NCBI GenBank assembly: GCA_037039925.1
Contig: JAXRKP010000999.1
Span: 43,501-107,500 of the forward strand
Source of the DNA: Doris montereyensis
Taxonomy: Eukaryota > Mollusca > Gastropoda > Nudibranchia > Dorididae
Length of the DNA: 64,000 nucleotides
Direction of reading: 5' to 3'
Of this stretch, positions 12,001 through 19,372 are shown piece after piece. Both the position numbers and the translations under genes were made by a program. The notes below the pieces were generated by a model. It saw nothing but the letters and a program-made list of their open reading frames with translations. It ran no database searches and had not been told where the DNA came from. Position 1 is the stretch's first letter; each line of letters begins with the position of its first letter.

Positions 12001-15000
12001 TTGTGTTTTAGCTTCCCTAGTTACTAGCATTGTTTTAGTTTTCTTTGCATTTACTCTCATTCCTCTTTTATTTAATTCATTATTCATAATGTTGATGTTT
12101 GACTGAAGGTCACTTTCTGATTTTCCAAACAGAATTAAATCATCAGCAAGTGAAAACATTGATACATTTACTGGTTTGAGCTTCCACATACCTACATTCA
12201 TTTTCTTCATTTTTGAGGATGCCTTTGCAACTGAATCCATAAATGTGATAAACAAAAGAGGACTAAGGTCACAACCCTGTCTTACTCCTATTTCTACATC
12301 AAATTCTTCCAATATGTTTCCAGCTACCCTCACTGCACATGTTGGTTTTTTGTAAAAACTTTTAATGGCTTCTATTAAAGTTTGCTAACATTGTGTTCTT
12401 TTAAGGAATGGCATAGCTTGTCCCTCCTCACAATGTCAAATGCCTTTTCTAAGTCTATAAAACACAGGTGCAAGTCAATGTTTCTCTCAAGGAATTTTTT
12501 TATTATTTGTCTAATTGTAAATATGTGGTCTTGTACACTTCTTCCTGGCCTAAATCCACTCTGATGTTCTTCAATCTGATCCTCTACTTTTTTCCTTAGT
12601 CTCATTTCCAGTATCCTGGCATACACTTTTTCTGGTACGCTAAGTAGTGATATCCTCTATAGTTTGAGCATTGCATAGTTGATCCTTTCTTATGTATTGG
12701 TACTATCATTCCCTTTTTCCATGCATTTTTGACTTCCATGCTTTGCATATTGTAGTAGTTTTGTCTGTCTCTCTCCCTTGGTTTTTAATCATTTCTGGAT
12801 AAACTTGATCTGCTCCTAGGGCTTTTCCTAATTTCACTTTTCTTATAGCTGTTTGGATTTCTTCCATTGATATATCTACATCTTCAGGTGTCTCTTCAGG
12901 ATTACTTGTTACTCTTACTGATTACTCCTAGTTTTATAAGTTCTGTAGGGATTATGTAATTGTTGAAAATACTTTTCTCCATGTTTCCATGATTTCGCTG
13001 TCTTCTTTCATTATTTCTCCTTGGGCATTCTTAATTTGTCATATTGGGCATGCTTTGGTATTTCTTATGCTCTTCATTGCCCCCCAGATCATCTTTTGAT
13101 TTCTTTGATAGCTTTTTGAAGTCTTTGTCCAAACTTTTCCCATTGTTCCTGTTTTGCTTTCCTCACTTCCTCTTCGAGCGATAGTTCTTTATTCACGTAA
13201 TCTATCCTTTCCTCTGGTCTCTTTGTTTGCAAGTATTTCTTTTCTTTGATCTTAGTTTTGACATTCTCATTCCACCATGCTGTTCTTTTCCTATCTCTTT
13301 AATTTGTTTCCTACCACAGACCTCTTCTGTACAACTGAGGAGTGTTTCTTTATACATTTGCCACTTTTCTTCTATTGTGCTATCATTCAGATCCATCTGC
13401 CTTTCACTGATAAATCTTTTTATCCTAGATTGATATATCTGTTTTACTATTGGTTTTTTTAGTTCCTCTATTTTGAGTTTAGTAGCTTTCTTCTCTTTCC
13501 TTTTCTGTTTGCTTTCTTCAGTCAGTAATCTCATTTTGATTATCACTTGGGGATGATCACTAAATATTTCTGCTCCTCTGTTTACTCTTGCATCCTATTG
13601 TACTGTAAAACAGGGAGCTGCTAACTATTATGTAGTCTATCATTGACTTTTCACACCTGTCTTCATTTACTCTTGTATATTTGTGGATATCTTTATGAGG
13701 AAAAAAGGTGTTTGCTATTTTCATGTTATTTTTTAGACAAAAATCTATTGGTCTCTCTCCATTTGGAGAAGTTGTTGTCTCTCCTTCTTTACCTATTATT
13801 CCTCCTGATGTTTCTACATTGTTGCCTACTCTAACATTTAAATCTCCTAAAAGCATTTGTTCCTGTTTGTGTTTAAGATTCTCTGCAACTATTTATAAAT
13901 CGTTTTCGAAGATATCTTTTTCTTCTTTAGTTGACGTCTCCGTTTGGTTCATAAGCTATTAATAATTTAATTTCTCTGCTTTTTGGTTTAAAATTTACCT
14001 CTAATAGCTGTGGGCTTATAAATTTCCAACTTTCTAGTAGCTTTTCATGCCCTTTATGCACTTGGGAGTTACTCCTGGTCTAGTTATATCTTTGACATCT
14101 ACTCCTGAGAAGATTAAAATATGATTTGGTCCTACATTTTGTATTCCTTGTCCTTTTTCTTTGTTTCTATAATGGCCAAAATGTCTACTTTGAATTTATC
14201 CATTTCTTCAGCTAATTCTAACTCCTTTCCATTTATTGCCCTAACATTCCATGTTCCAAAAATCATAGTCCGTATTCGTTTCCATGTTCGTCATTGAAAG
14301 GTCAAGCCAGGTATATTACATTTATTTCTCTGAATCAGTTTGTTTTTCGGATAAGCAGGATAAGCTCACTGTACCCTAGGTAGATGGTGGGGTTAACTCC
14401 CTTACCGTTGAGGCCTCCTACCAGGCCTTGTTATTTTCTGTCAGGGTTAACTCCCTTAGCCTTTGGTCATTCGAGACCAGCCTGCAAGGCAGCAGGTTGT
14501 CATTTTCTATCAGGGTTAACTGCCTTAACCTTTGATCAGCCAAGACCTGCCCGCAAGGCAGCAGGAGACTCGTGGAGGGTGGGATCATCTACTCCCGTAC
14601 AGTTACTTTCCTGTCCACTGCCCAGAATATTGAGAATAATTCATCAAAAGTAGATTTTTCAGATAAAATGAGTACCAACTTGTTATACTTTAGACAATAT
14701 TTCTGGCTTTTGTGGTTCAACCGATGTGTTGAAGGTTAGGCAGGTATCACTTCTAAAAACATTGTATAAAATGAAAGAATCGATACTGAGCCTTTGTTAT
14801 GGTAAGAATGTCAAGGGAATGAACTGCCTTCTGAGGACCCCCCCCCCCCCCCCTTCCCATCTCCTTAAATTTTAAATAATCACTTGACCGATAAGGACAT
14901 GCTCTTAACTTTTAAATTCAAAATGATTTTACCCAGGAAAACCAGCCTAGATGTCCTTTGTTCCTTTGTACTTTTATCCTTGGTTCAAATTTTGTTTAAA

Positions 15001-15751
15001 GTTCCTTCATTATAGCTCACAGAGCTGGAGCTTATCCTAGTTTCTATGGCGAATTTAAAGCGAAACACAGGATAATAATCACCTCCTGGACAGGATGCTA
15101 GTCTGGCGCAGATATTTACTCCCATGATAGTGCATGTGCCCATTTGCACCTGAGTCGTTGAGAAAATGCAGCCACATGTGCTACTTGGTTCATTGAACAT
15201 TTAAAGAAGAAGAAGAAGAGAAACGTTTATAAAATGCACACATCTGCTACTTGGTTCATTGAACATTTAAAAAGAAGAAGAAGAGAAACGTTTATAAAAT
15301 GCACACATCTGGTTGGAGAGAACAAGCTCTAGATTTGCATAGCCCATTGAGGTTCTGTTCATTTTTTGTTGTAGTTTTTTAAGGTAGGATATGAAACTGT
15401 TGTTGTTGTTGTTACTGTTGGTGGGGGAATAGGGGTAGGATTTGCATTTTTTCTTCTTTTTTTTCTTTCTGAGGTAGTATCCGTGTCTGCTTACCATGTG
15501 ACATTTTATGGGCAGGTGTAACATTTGATTTCTCATAAAGCTCAATGTTCTCTTCTTTATTCTCTTTTTCTTTTTTAGTGGAGAGTTGTGCCATTCTGAA
15601 CCTGAAATCCTCAGTCAAGTCCCTGGAAGAACTGAAACTAATGTTCTCATATAGAATTTCCAATGTGATGATGGTGGCAAACTGTGAATTCAACGATACC
15701 TCCGAGTGTTTACAAAATTATGCGGAACTGTTGAAAAGGGTCCTCTATTGA
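1..15751 (+). CDS. GPAM: GPAM-like glycerol-3-phosphate acyltransferase, C-terminal part (6 exons, 5' partial)
   Basis: The family transfers an acyl chain from acyl-CoA to sn-glycerol-3-phosphate at the mitochondrial outer membrane, the first step of glycerolipid synthesis. Spliced exons are about 2-61, 3301-3381, 8630-8746, 9165-9291, 10458-10526 and 15579-15751; the last three total 123 codons including the stop. The C-terminal translation contains VAGPILESQ, GEMPESEFIDAVGNFARSR and VESCAILNLKSSVKSLEELK. These follow the order seen in vertebrate GPAM: GP-L-E, a P-E-E/S linker, then an A-x-x-ES-x-x-x-x-x-LKN/S-x-V-K helix near the C-terminus. The catalytic HX4D and substrate-binding blocks lie upstream of the window, so activity cannot be judged here. 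GNPAT and other GPAT isoforms are less likely because the last ~100 residues follow GPAM. Introns are loaded with minisatellites, SINEs and two LINEs. Confidence 0.82.
142..1635 (+). mobile_element. SINE family A (tRNA-headed) split by an internal minisatellite
   Basis: The 5' head (142-240) contains GTGTCGGCCTCTCA and a box-B-like GGGCTCGAGCCCC. The 3' half (about 1502-1635) has GATCACAACCCTGTGT, GATCCCTTGGCTGTTA and a tail of AAATC repeats. The intact-looking copy at 29880-30190 shows both halves should be contiguous, with only about 60 bp between them. Here that middle part is expanded to about 1.24 kb. Confidence 0.75.
265..1505 (+). repeat. Minisatellite, ~40-bp unit, ~31 copies, derived from SINE A
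   Basis: The unit begins GACACCTAGTCATATAAG and ends GTGTGAGAATG. Variants alternate ATAAAAG/ATATAAG and TTCTGTG/TTCTATG/TTCAATG. The unit matches the interior of SINE A copies elsewhere (55334 has GACACCTAGTCTTATG). Confidence 0.95.
1690..2735 (-). mobile_element. Decayed CR1/Rex1-like LINE, 3' part
   Basis: On the minus strand 2530-2735 reads EIKRFVKWCDDNYLQLNVNK then TKEMIYDFRK, a typical piece of a CR1/Rex1-group reverse transcriptase after the YADD box. The homology continues with frameshifts and stops towards 1690. The 3' end is a microsatellite-like CAATT/TTCAATC run next to TTTATTGATCC. Confidence 0.6.
2737..3300 (+). repeat. Minisatellite, 40-bp unit, ~14 copies, ending at a GPAM acceptor
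   Basis: The unit runs TTGACTTGAATTCCTTGTTG then TGACTATCAAATGACGTGTT and is very homogeneous. The last unit becomes TTGACTTGAATTCCTTGCAG, the splice acceptor of the exon at 3301. Confidence 0.95.
3301..3381 (+). CDS. GPAM: GPAM-like exon, 27 codons
   Basis: Bounded by the acceptor TTCCTTGCAG (ends 3300) and the donor GTGAGT (3382). It reads PCDELSSALSEMLDSFISKE and ends LLSLEES, with phase 0 at both ends. The other two frames hit stops at once. A 40-bp minisatellite abuts the acceptor directly. Confidence 0.8.
3656..3932 (+). repeat. Minisatellite, ~37-bp unit, 7-8 copies
   Basis: The unit is a T run plus GTCTGTGTTTGTTGACCCTA and ACCTGTGTGAG. T-run length varies from copy to copy. Located in a GPAM intron. 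Confidence 0.93.
4086..4828 (+). repeat. Minisatellite, ~67-bp unit, ~11 copies, each with CACGTG
   Basis: The unit includes TTTTAACACACGTGCCAAT, GTTGTTGTGTGTAAAATC and TTTTCCATGTCAAAACTA. Each copy has one E-box (CACGTG), nearly always followed directly by CCAAT. Confidence 0.93.
4933..5220 (+). mobile_element. SINE family B (tRNA-headed), full-length copy
   Basis: The head GCATCGGTGGCCCAGCGGTT is a box-A region, and AAGTTTGAATCTTAGC is box-B-like. The body includes AGTACAAGCACTAGCTTGGG, CGTCAGACTAGCGTCCTGGC and ACCGGGATAAGCTCCGGCTC. A copy at 63233-63500 shares all of these. Confidence 0.8.
5362..5374 (+). repeat. Target-site duplication, left copy
   Basis: ATGTTCCTTATTT occurs here and at 8578-8590, on either side of the LINE: a perfect 13-bp duplication. 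Confidence 0.85.
5377..8577 (+). mobile_element. RTE-like LINE copy 1 (endonuclease + reverse transcriptase), defective
   Basis: The 5' end carries three ~63-bp repeats (5455-5640) ending in GGGAGTTAACCCTGA. Endonuclease-like coding starts near 5785 (GTWNARAINGKELELAEEM) and runs to 6460 with a stop in place of a residue at 6202-6204. The RT region begins LGKNPGTDQIYREM at 7184 and has CSNYRGISLLS, FIDLEKAF and FADDLVLFGKS. The end has RWFGHV, then KRPKGRPRGKWEEDI and a (GAAA)n tail at 8558-8577. Compared with copy 2, RT between KEHNV and NVGMWKLKP is deleted, removing the VRQGCDLSP block. It is a sense insertion in a GPAM intron. The clade call (RTE/BovB-like) rests on overall protein style. 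Confidence 0.88.
7184..8230 (+). pseudogene. RTE-like reverse transcriptase with in-frame internal deletion
   Basis: An open frame of 348 codons covers RT fingers to thumb. The A-box is FIDLEKAFHTV (H where copy 2 has D) and the C-box FADD is intact. About 70 residues between them are missing, including the VRQGC-x-LSP block. This reads through but cannot be a working RT. Confidence 0.8.
8578..8590 (+). repeat. Target-site duplication, right copy
   Basis: ATGTTCCTTATTT matches 5362-5374 exactly. It lies 39 bp before the GPAM exon at 8630, in the region expected to hold the branch point or pyrimidine tract. Confidence 0.85.
8630..8746 (+). CDS. GPAM: GPAM-like exon, 39 codons, acidic linker
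   Basis: Acceptor GTATTTCAG ends at 8629; donor GTCATT at 8747 is non-optimal but phase-consistent. The translation contains DTDFAFTGVDSQRASN and SLDIDDEDGPGAYTPDQTLK, a hydrophilic linker. A LINE insertion with an intact target-site duplication ends only 39 bp upstream of the exon. Confidence 0.75.
9165..9291 (+). CDS. GPAM: GPAM-like exon with the GPILES motif
   Basis: Acceptor TTTGCAG ends at 9164; donor GTAGGC at 9292. It starts in phase 0 and ends in phase 1. It reads VNITEPGVADKLHFLVSVAG then PILESQFVVSTFVLNDLNG, aligning with the hydrophobic GPLLEAY-type segment of GPAM proteins. Confidence 0.85.
9530..10086 (+). repeat. Minisatellite, 57-bp unit, ~10 copies
   Basis: The unit is GATGTGGATAATATGTCATT then TGTATGTCCACCTTTACCAA and TATTGGCATGGATGGTT. 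Because 57 is divisible by 3, frames on both strands stay open; this is not evidence of coding. It lies in a GPAM intron. Confidence 0.94.
10458..10526 (+). CDS. GPAM: GPAM-like exon
   Basis: Acceptor TTTTGCAG ends at 10457 and donor GTAAGT starts at 10527. Phase 1 in and 1 out. Reads ESEFIDAVGNFARSRVSDGT then AVF, matching the helix before the final ES-x-LKN motif of GPAM. Confidence 0.85.
10596..14853 (+). mobile_element. Element X copy 1 (G/C-ended repeat), interrupted by LINE copy 2
   Basis: It starts GGGGGGGGTGTCCTGA and ends CTGAGGACC plus a C run, a short inverted terminal repeat. Copies at 19373-22113 and 62253-63232 (minus) share the interior (AATATCTAGCC, ATCGATACTGAGC, AGAATGTCAAGGGAATGAAC). 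Without the LINE it is about 960 bp. No coding capacity was seen, so it is probably a non-autonomous DNA transposon. Confidence 0.65.
11339..14625 (-). mobile_element. RTE-like LINE copy 2, defective, with 12-bp target-site duplication
   Basis: Minus-strand relative of the 5377-8577 element, with fewer internal deletions. Endonuclease pieces near 13560-13856 (LLGDLNVRVGNNVE) and 14240 (same 5' region); RT pieces at 12375-12626 (FIDLEKAFDIVRRDK), 11716-12333 (VRQGCDLSPLLF, LADDLILFGKS) and 11385-11603 (MRWFGHV, KRPKGRPRRKWEEDI). Frameshifts break it up. The (GAAA)n tail is TTTCTTTCTTT at 11340. AATATTGAGAAT flanks it at 11327-11338 and 14626-14637, and the same sequence occurs once, uninterrupted, near 21819 in element X copy 2. 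Confidence 0.88.
14985..15200 (-). mobile_element. SINE family B fragment
   Basis: The reverse complement of GAGCTTATCCTAGTTTCTAT and CAGGATGCTAGTCTGGCGCA matches the body of SINE B. It is more diverged than the 4933 and 63233 copies. A ~63-bp direct duplication (GCTACTTGGTTCATTGAAC with GAAGAAG) follows at 15180-15310. Confidence 0.6.
15579..15751 (+). CDS. GPAM: GPAM-like terminal coding exon with stop
   Basis: Acceptor is a long pyrimidine tract ending TTTTTTAG at 15578. Reads VESCAILNLKSSVKSLEELK, then LMFSYRISNVMMVANCEFND, and ends ELLKRVLY-stop. The length beyond the ES-x-LK motif is like vertebrate GPAM. The final CTCTATTGA is also the start of the minisatellite that follows, so the stop codon sits inside the first repeat unit. 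Confidence 0.85.
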
Positions 15752-16566
15752 TGGACCTTTGTAACTCCTGACTCTATTGATGGACCTTTGTAACTCCTGA
15801 CTCTACTGATGGACCTTTGTAACTCCTGACTCTACTGATGGACCTTTGTAACTCCTGACTCTATGATGGACCTTTGTAACTCCTGACTCTATTGATGGAC
15901 CTTTGTAACTCCTGACTCTACTGATGGACCTTTGTAACTCCTGACTCTATTGATGGACCTTTGTAACTCCTGACTCTACTGATGGACCTTTGTAACTCCT
16001 GACTCTATTGACGTTCAAATAGATGGACCTTTGTAACTCCTGACTCTATTGATGGACCTTTGTAACTCCTGACTCTATTGACGTTCAAATAGATGGACCT
16101 TTGTAACTCCTGACTCTATTGACATTCAAATAGATGGACCTTTGTAACTCCTGACTCTATTGACATTCAAATAGATGGACCTTTGTAACTCCTGACTCTA
16201 TTGACATTCAAATAGATGGACCTTTGTAACTCCTGACTCTATTGACCTTCAAATAGATGGACCTTTGTAACTCCTGACTCTATTCACGTTCAAATACATG
16301 GACCTTTGTAACTCCTGACTCTATTGACGTTCAAATACATGGACCTTTGTAACTCCTGACTCTATTGACGTTCAAATACATGGACCTTTGTAACTCCTGA
16401 CTCTATTGACCTTCAAATACATGGACCTTTGTAACTCCTGACTCTATTGACGTTCAAATAGATGGACCTTTGTAACTCCTGACTCTATTGACGTTCAAAT
16501 ACATGGACCTTTGTAACTCCTGACTCTATTGACGTTCAAATACATGGACCTTTGTAACTCCTGACC
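15743..16566 (+). repeat. Minisatellite starting at the GPAM stop codon, 28/29-bp and ~43-bp units
   Basis: The core is TGATGGACCTTTGTAACTCC then TGACTCTAT. From about 16010 a longer form with GACGTTCAAATAGA/ACA between cores takes over, so there are two higher-order variants. The first unit overlaps the last codons of the CDS. Confidence 0.94.
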
Positions 16567-16892
16567 AACCTGTGGCTGAAAATATTTTGAAATGAAAATT
16601 GTGTAATCTTTCACCATTGAGTGGGTGCTGCTGGTAGGTCCTACTTCTTTTTCTTCCGCTATTTTCTTATCTTTCATCTTGTTTCCTCTTAGTTCATCCT
16701 GAGGATATAGCCGCACATGGAGAATTCCCCTATGATAGTGATTTATCACAGAAGAGCTTCCTAGGGTCATGTTGTTATTTGAATTAGAGATAATCATCCT
16801 AATGAAGGATGAATTACGTATTTAATTCTCAGGTATGATGTCATGTACATTATGTATAATAACTTTAATAATTATATGTAGATCTTAATAAA
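15752..16892 (+). other. GPAM: Putative GPAM 3' UTR with possible poly(A) signal
   Basis: Downstream of the stop come the minisatellite (to about 16566), one short interspersed repeat (16618-16745) and an AATAAA at 16887-16892. This is the first such signal I noted outside a repeat, so a transcript end near 16.9 kb is reasonable but unproven. Confidence 0.35.
16618..16745 (+). mobile_element. Short interspersed repeat, family C
   Basis: Contains GTGCTGCTGGTAGGTCCTAC, TTATCTTTCATCTTG, TTTCCTCTTAGTTCA and CCTGAGGAT. The same blocks recur in the window at about 10085, 17215, 46720, 46850, 50735, 53430, 55965 and 57545, all in the same orientation. Confidence 0.6.
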
Positions 16893-17214
16893 TATTTAAC
16901 ATGAAGTCCGGCGCAGAGAAAAGAAATATTTTATTATGGGTGAGTCACTGCATGTTCACTATGTGAGTCATTGAATCAAGGCTTGAAAATCGCAAATTTT
17001 ATAAAAACACATTTGTCTATCCTTTGATGTCCCATTATTATGGCTGTTCATTCTTTTCTCAACACATACACACACACAGACATACGCACATACATTGTTT
17101 CTTTTTTTTGGGAGATTTATAATCCTGTTCCAAATCTGTGTATCAAACACTTCTTGCTCCAAATATCTCTTTTAGTGTTGGTATCATTCTTATGGGAGTT
17201 GTCAAACGATTAAA

Positions 17215-17350
17215 TGGGCGGTTGGCAGGTGTTACTGGTAGGTCCTGCTTTTTTCCTTTTACTCTTCAACTTCTCTTTTATCTTGCTGTTTCCTCTTAAT
17301 TCACCCTGAGATCACCACAGTCATGGATGGGGTAAATTTCAATTAAACAA
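17215..17350 (+). mobile_element. Short interspersed repeat, family C
   Basis: TTACTGGTAGGTCCTGC, TTTCCTCTTAATTCACCCTG, AGATCACC and GGGGTAAATTTCAATTAAAC, ending in a CAAA microsatellite tail. Confidence 0.65.
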
Positions 17351-17696
17351 ACAAACAAATACGTGTTAAAATCAAGTTTGTCATCCTCTTATTAGTAAAA
17401 TATGTTTACCTAAAACCTTAGGATTTCTTCCTTTTTCGTTTTCCCATTCATTCTAAATACGGTGGAAAGCTCATCTCTCCAATTTCAAGGACGGTTTGAA
17501 CTGAAGACAGACGTTCACACACCCACATCCCACAAACCCTCAATAGCATGAGTTGTGTTGCCAATCATGAAATGCATGCAAATTCCAAGGATAGCTCGAG
17601 TGATATCAACTTTTACTTTTCTGTTTTTTATTTCGTTGGAAGTTGATAAGATCTGCCTATTTTGTATATTGTATATTTTATGCGTTTGCAGACTTA

Positions 17697-17895
17697 ACCT
17701 TTCTTTCTTCTCTTGTTTGGTTGGGGTTAGTTGTGTTTTCTTTCTTCTCTTGTTTGGTTGGGGTTAGTTGTGTTTTCTTTCTTTCTTGTTTGGTTGGGGT
17801 TAGTTGTGTTTTCTTTCTTCTCTTGTTTGGTTGGGGTTAGTTGTGTTTTCTTTCTTCTCTTGTTTGGTTGGGGTTAGTTGTGTTTTCTTTCTTTT
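17697..17895 (+). repeat. Minisatellite, ~37-bp unit, 5 copies
   Basis: The unit is TTTCTTTCTTCTCTTGTTTG then GTTGGGGTTAGTTGTGT. Intergenic. Confidence 0.92.
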
Positions 17896-19372
17896 TTTCT
17901 TTTTCCATGGCCAGGAACTATGAATGTAATCTATATGACAGTATTAATTTAGGTGCAATTCATTGGTACATTTCAAATGTTCAAACGGTTTAGAAAAACA
18001 ACAAAGCTTGGCGGCACTAACGCTGTGACTTCTCCTTTCCGCCAAATGCCTTTTTCTTTTTTTTTTTCTCATCATGGAAAACTTGTACTTTGTTCACAAT
18101 TTGTAATTTCTTTTTATTTAAAAGTGACATTAATACCATGAAGCTCAACATAGGATTATTTATTTTGAATGTGACATTATGTTTGAATTTAATCATGAAT
18201 TTATTGTGACTTGAGTTGATGTGACTTGAGTTGATACAGTTTTCCTTTAATTGTTTTCAAGATTTAAGCTGAATGACTTTACATTGCACTTGCTTATTCA
18301 TGTTTAGAATGTTATTGATGTACTTTTAAAGCCAGGGGTTCAATTGTTTCAAACAGTTGTCAAGCAGCTAAACTACAATTTGCTTGACAACGACAAAAAG
18401 TGTTTTAATGGTTTTATCATTGAATATATTTTAGATGTGATTCTTAAAATCTTAGTTTGAGATATTTGTGTTGTGATTTTGAGGGGCATTTCCTAAATGT
18501 TAATCAAGTTTTCATACAAGTTCATGGACGTGTAAATTCAGGTTCATTTTGTTTGGTTTGATGTCGACATGTGTCAGTTATAATCAAAACTGTAGTTTTA
18601 ATGGAGTTATACTTATCAAAGATTCAGTTTACTATTTTCGTATCCTTTTTCATCAGTTATTTCATGAGCAGCTTCAAATTTGTTGTGTTTTTTTAGGGGG
18701 GAAAAGAGGATTTCAAATATGCATTATTTTTATTTTTAATAGATACTGTTCCACGGGGCTAAATTTATTAGCAATTATGATATTGTGTTGACAAAGAACT
18801 AGCGAAATTAATCCAAATTTAGCAAAATCCTTTTTTTCCCCCAGTAATTTTATGAATTTATATCTTACATTGCCACCATCATTCATATCATTCTTTCTCA
18901 AGCCATAATCAGCGCATTTTCAAACACACATACACACACCTACATATATACACACATCTTTCTGACTTTGCCTGAAATGAGATTAGTAATGAAGCTGTGT
19001 TGATATTAGGATAAGTTAGTTGAGTTCCTAAATGATTGTCATTGATTCTTCGTAGACTGTTCTTGTCAGGATAACTCTGACTCAATTCCTTTGATTTTGT
19101 CATTTTGTCCATCGCTGTATTTTCAAACAGATATAGAATCAGTTTGCAAAATAATAAATTGTTTTCATTGTTTCTCTCACCCATACATAGAGATTAATGT
19201 TGACTATAATTTATTGAGATAAGTAGTTATGGGTACTAACAGTAAGGTGTACATATGTAGAAATACCTGTGTAACAATGTTATCAAATCGTTCATAATCA
19301 GCCAAAACAAAACCAGATAATCCTTGCATTTAACCAAGGTTTCCCCTTATAACCAATGTTTCCCTTTTTTTT
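17896..19372. other. Intergenic stretch with no recognised gene
   Basis: AT-rich DNA with scattered short open frames and no exon-like pairs of splice sites that I can support. A short CACA/TATA run lies near 18925-18955. Confidence 0.5.
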
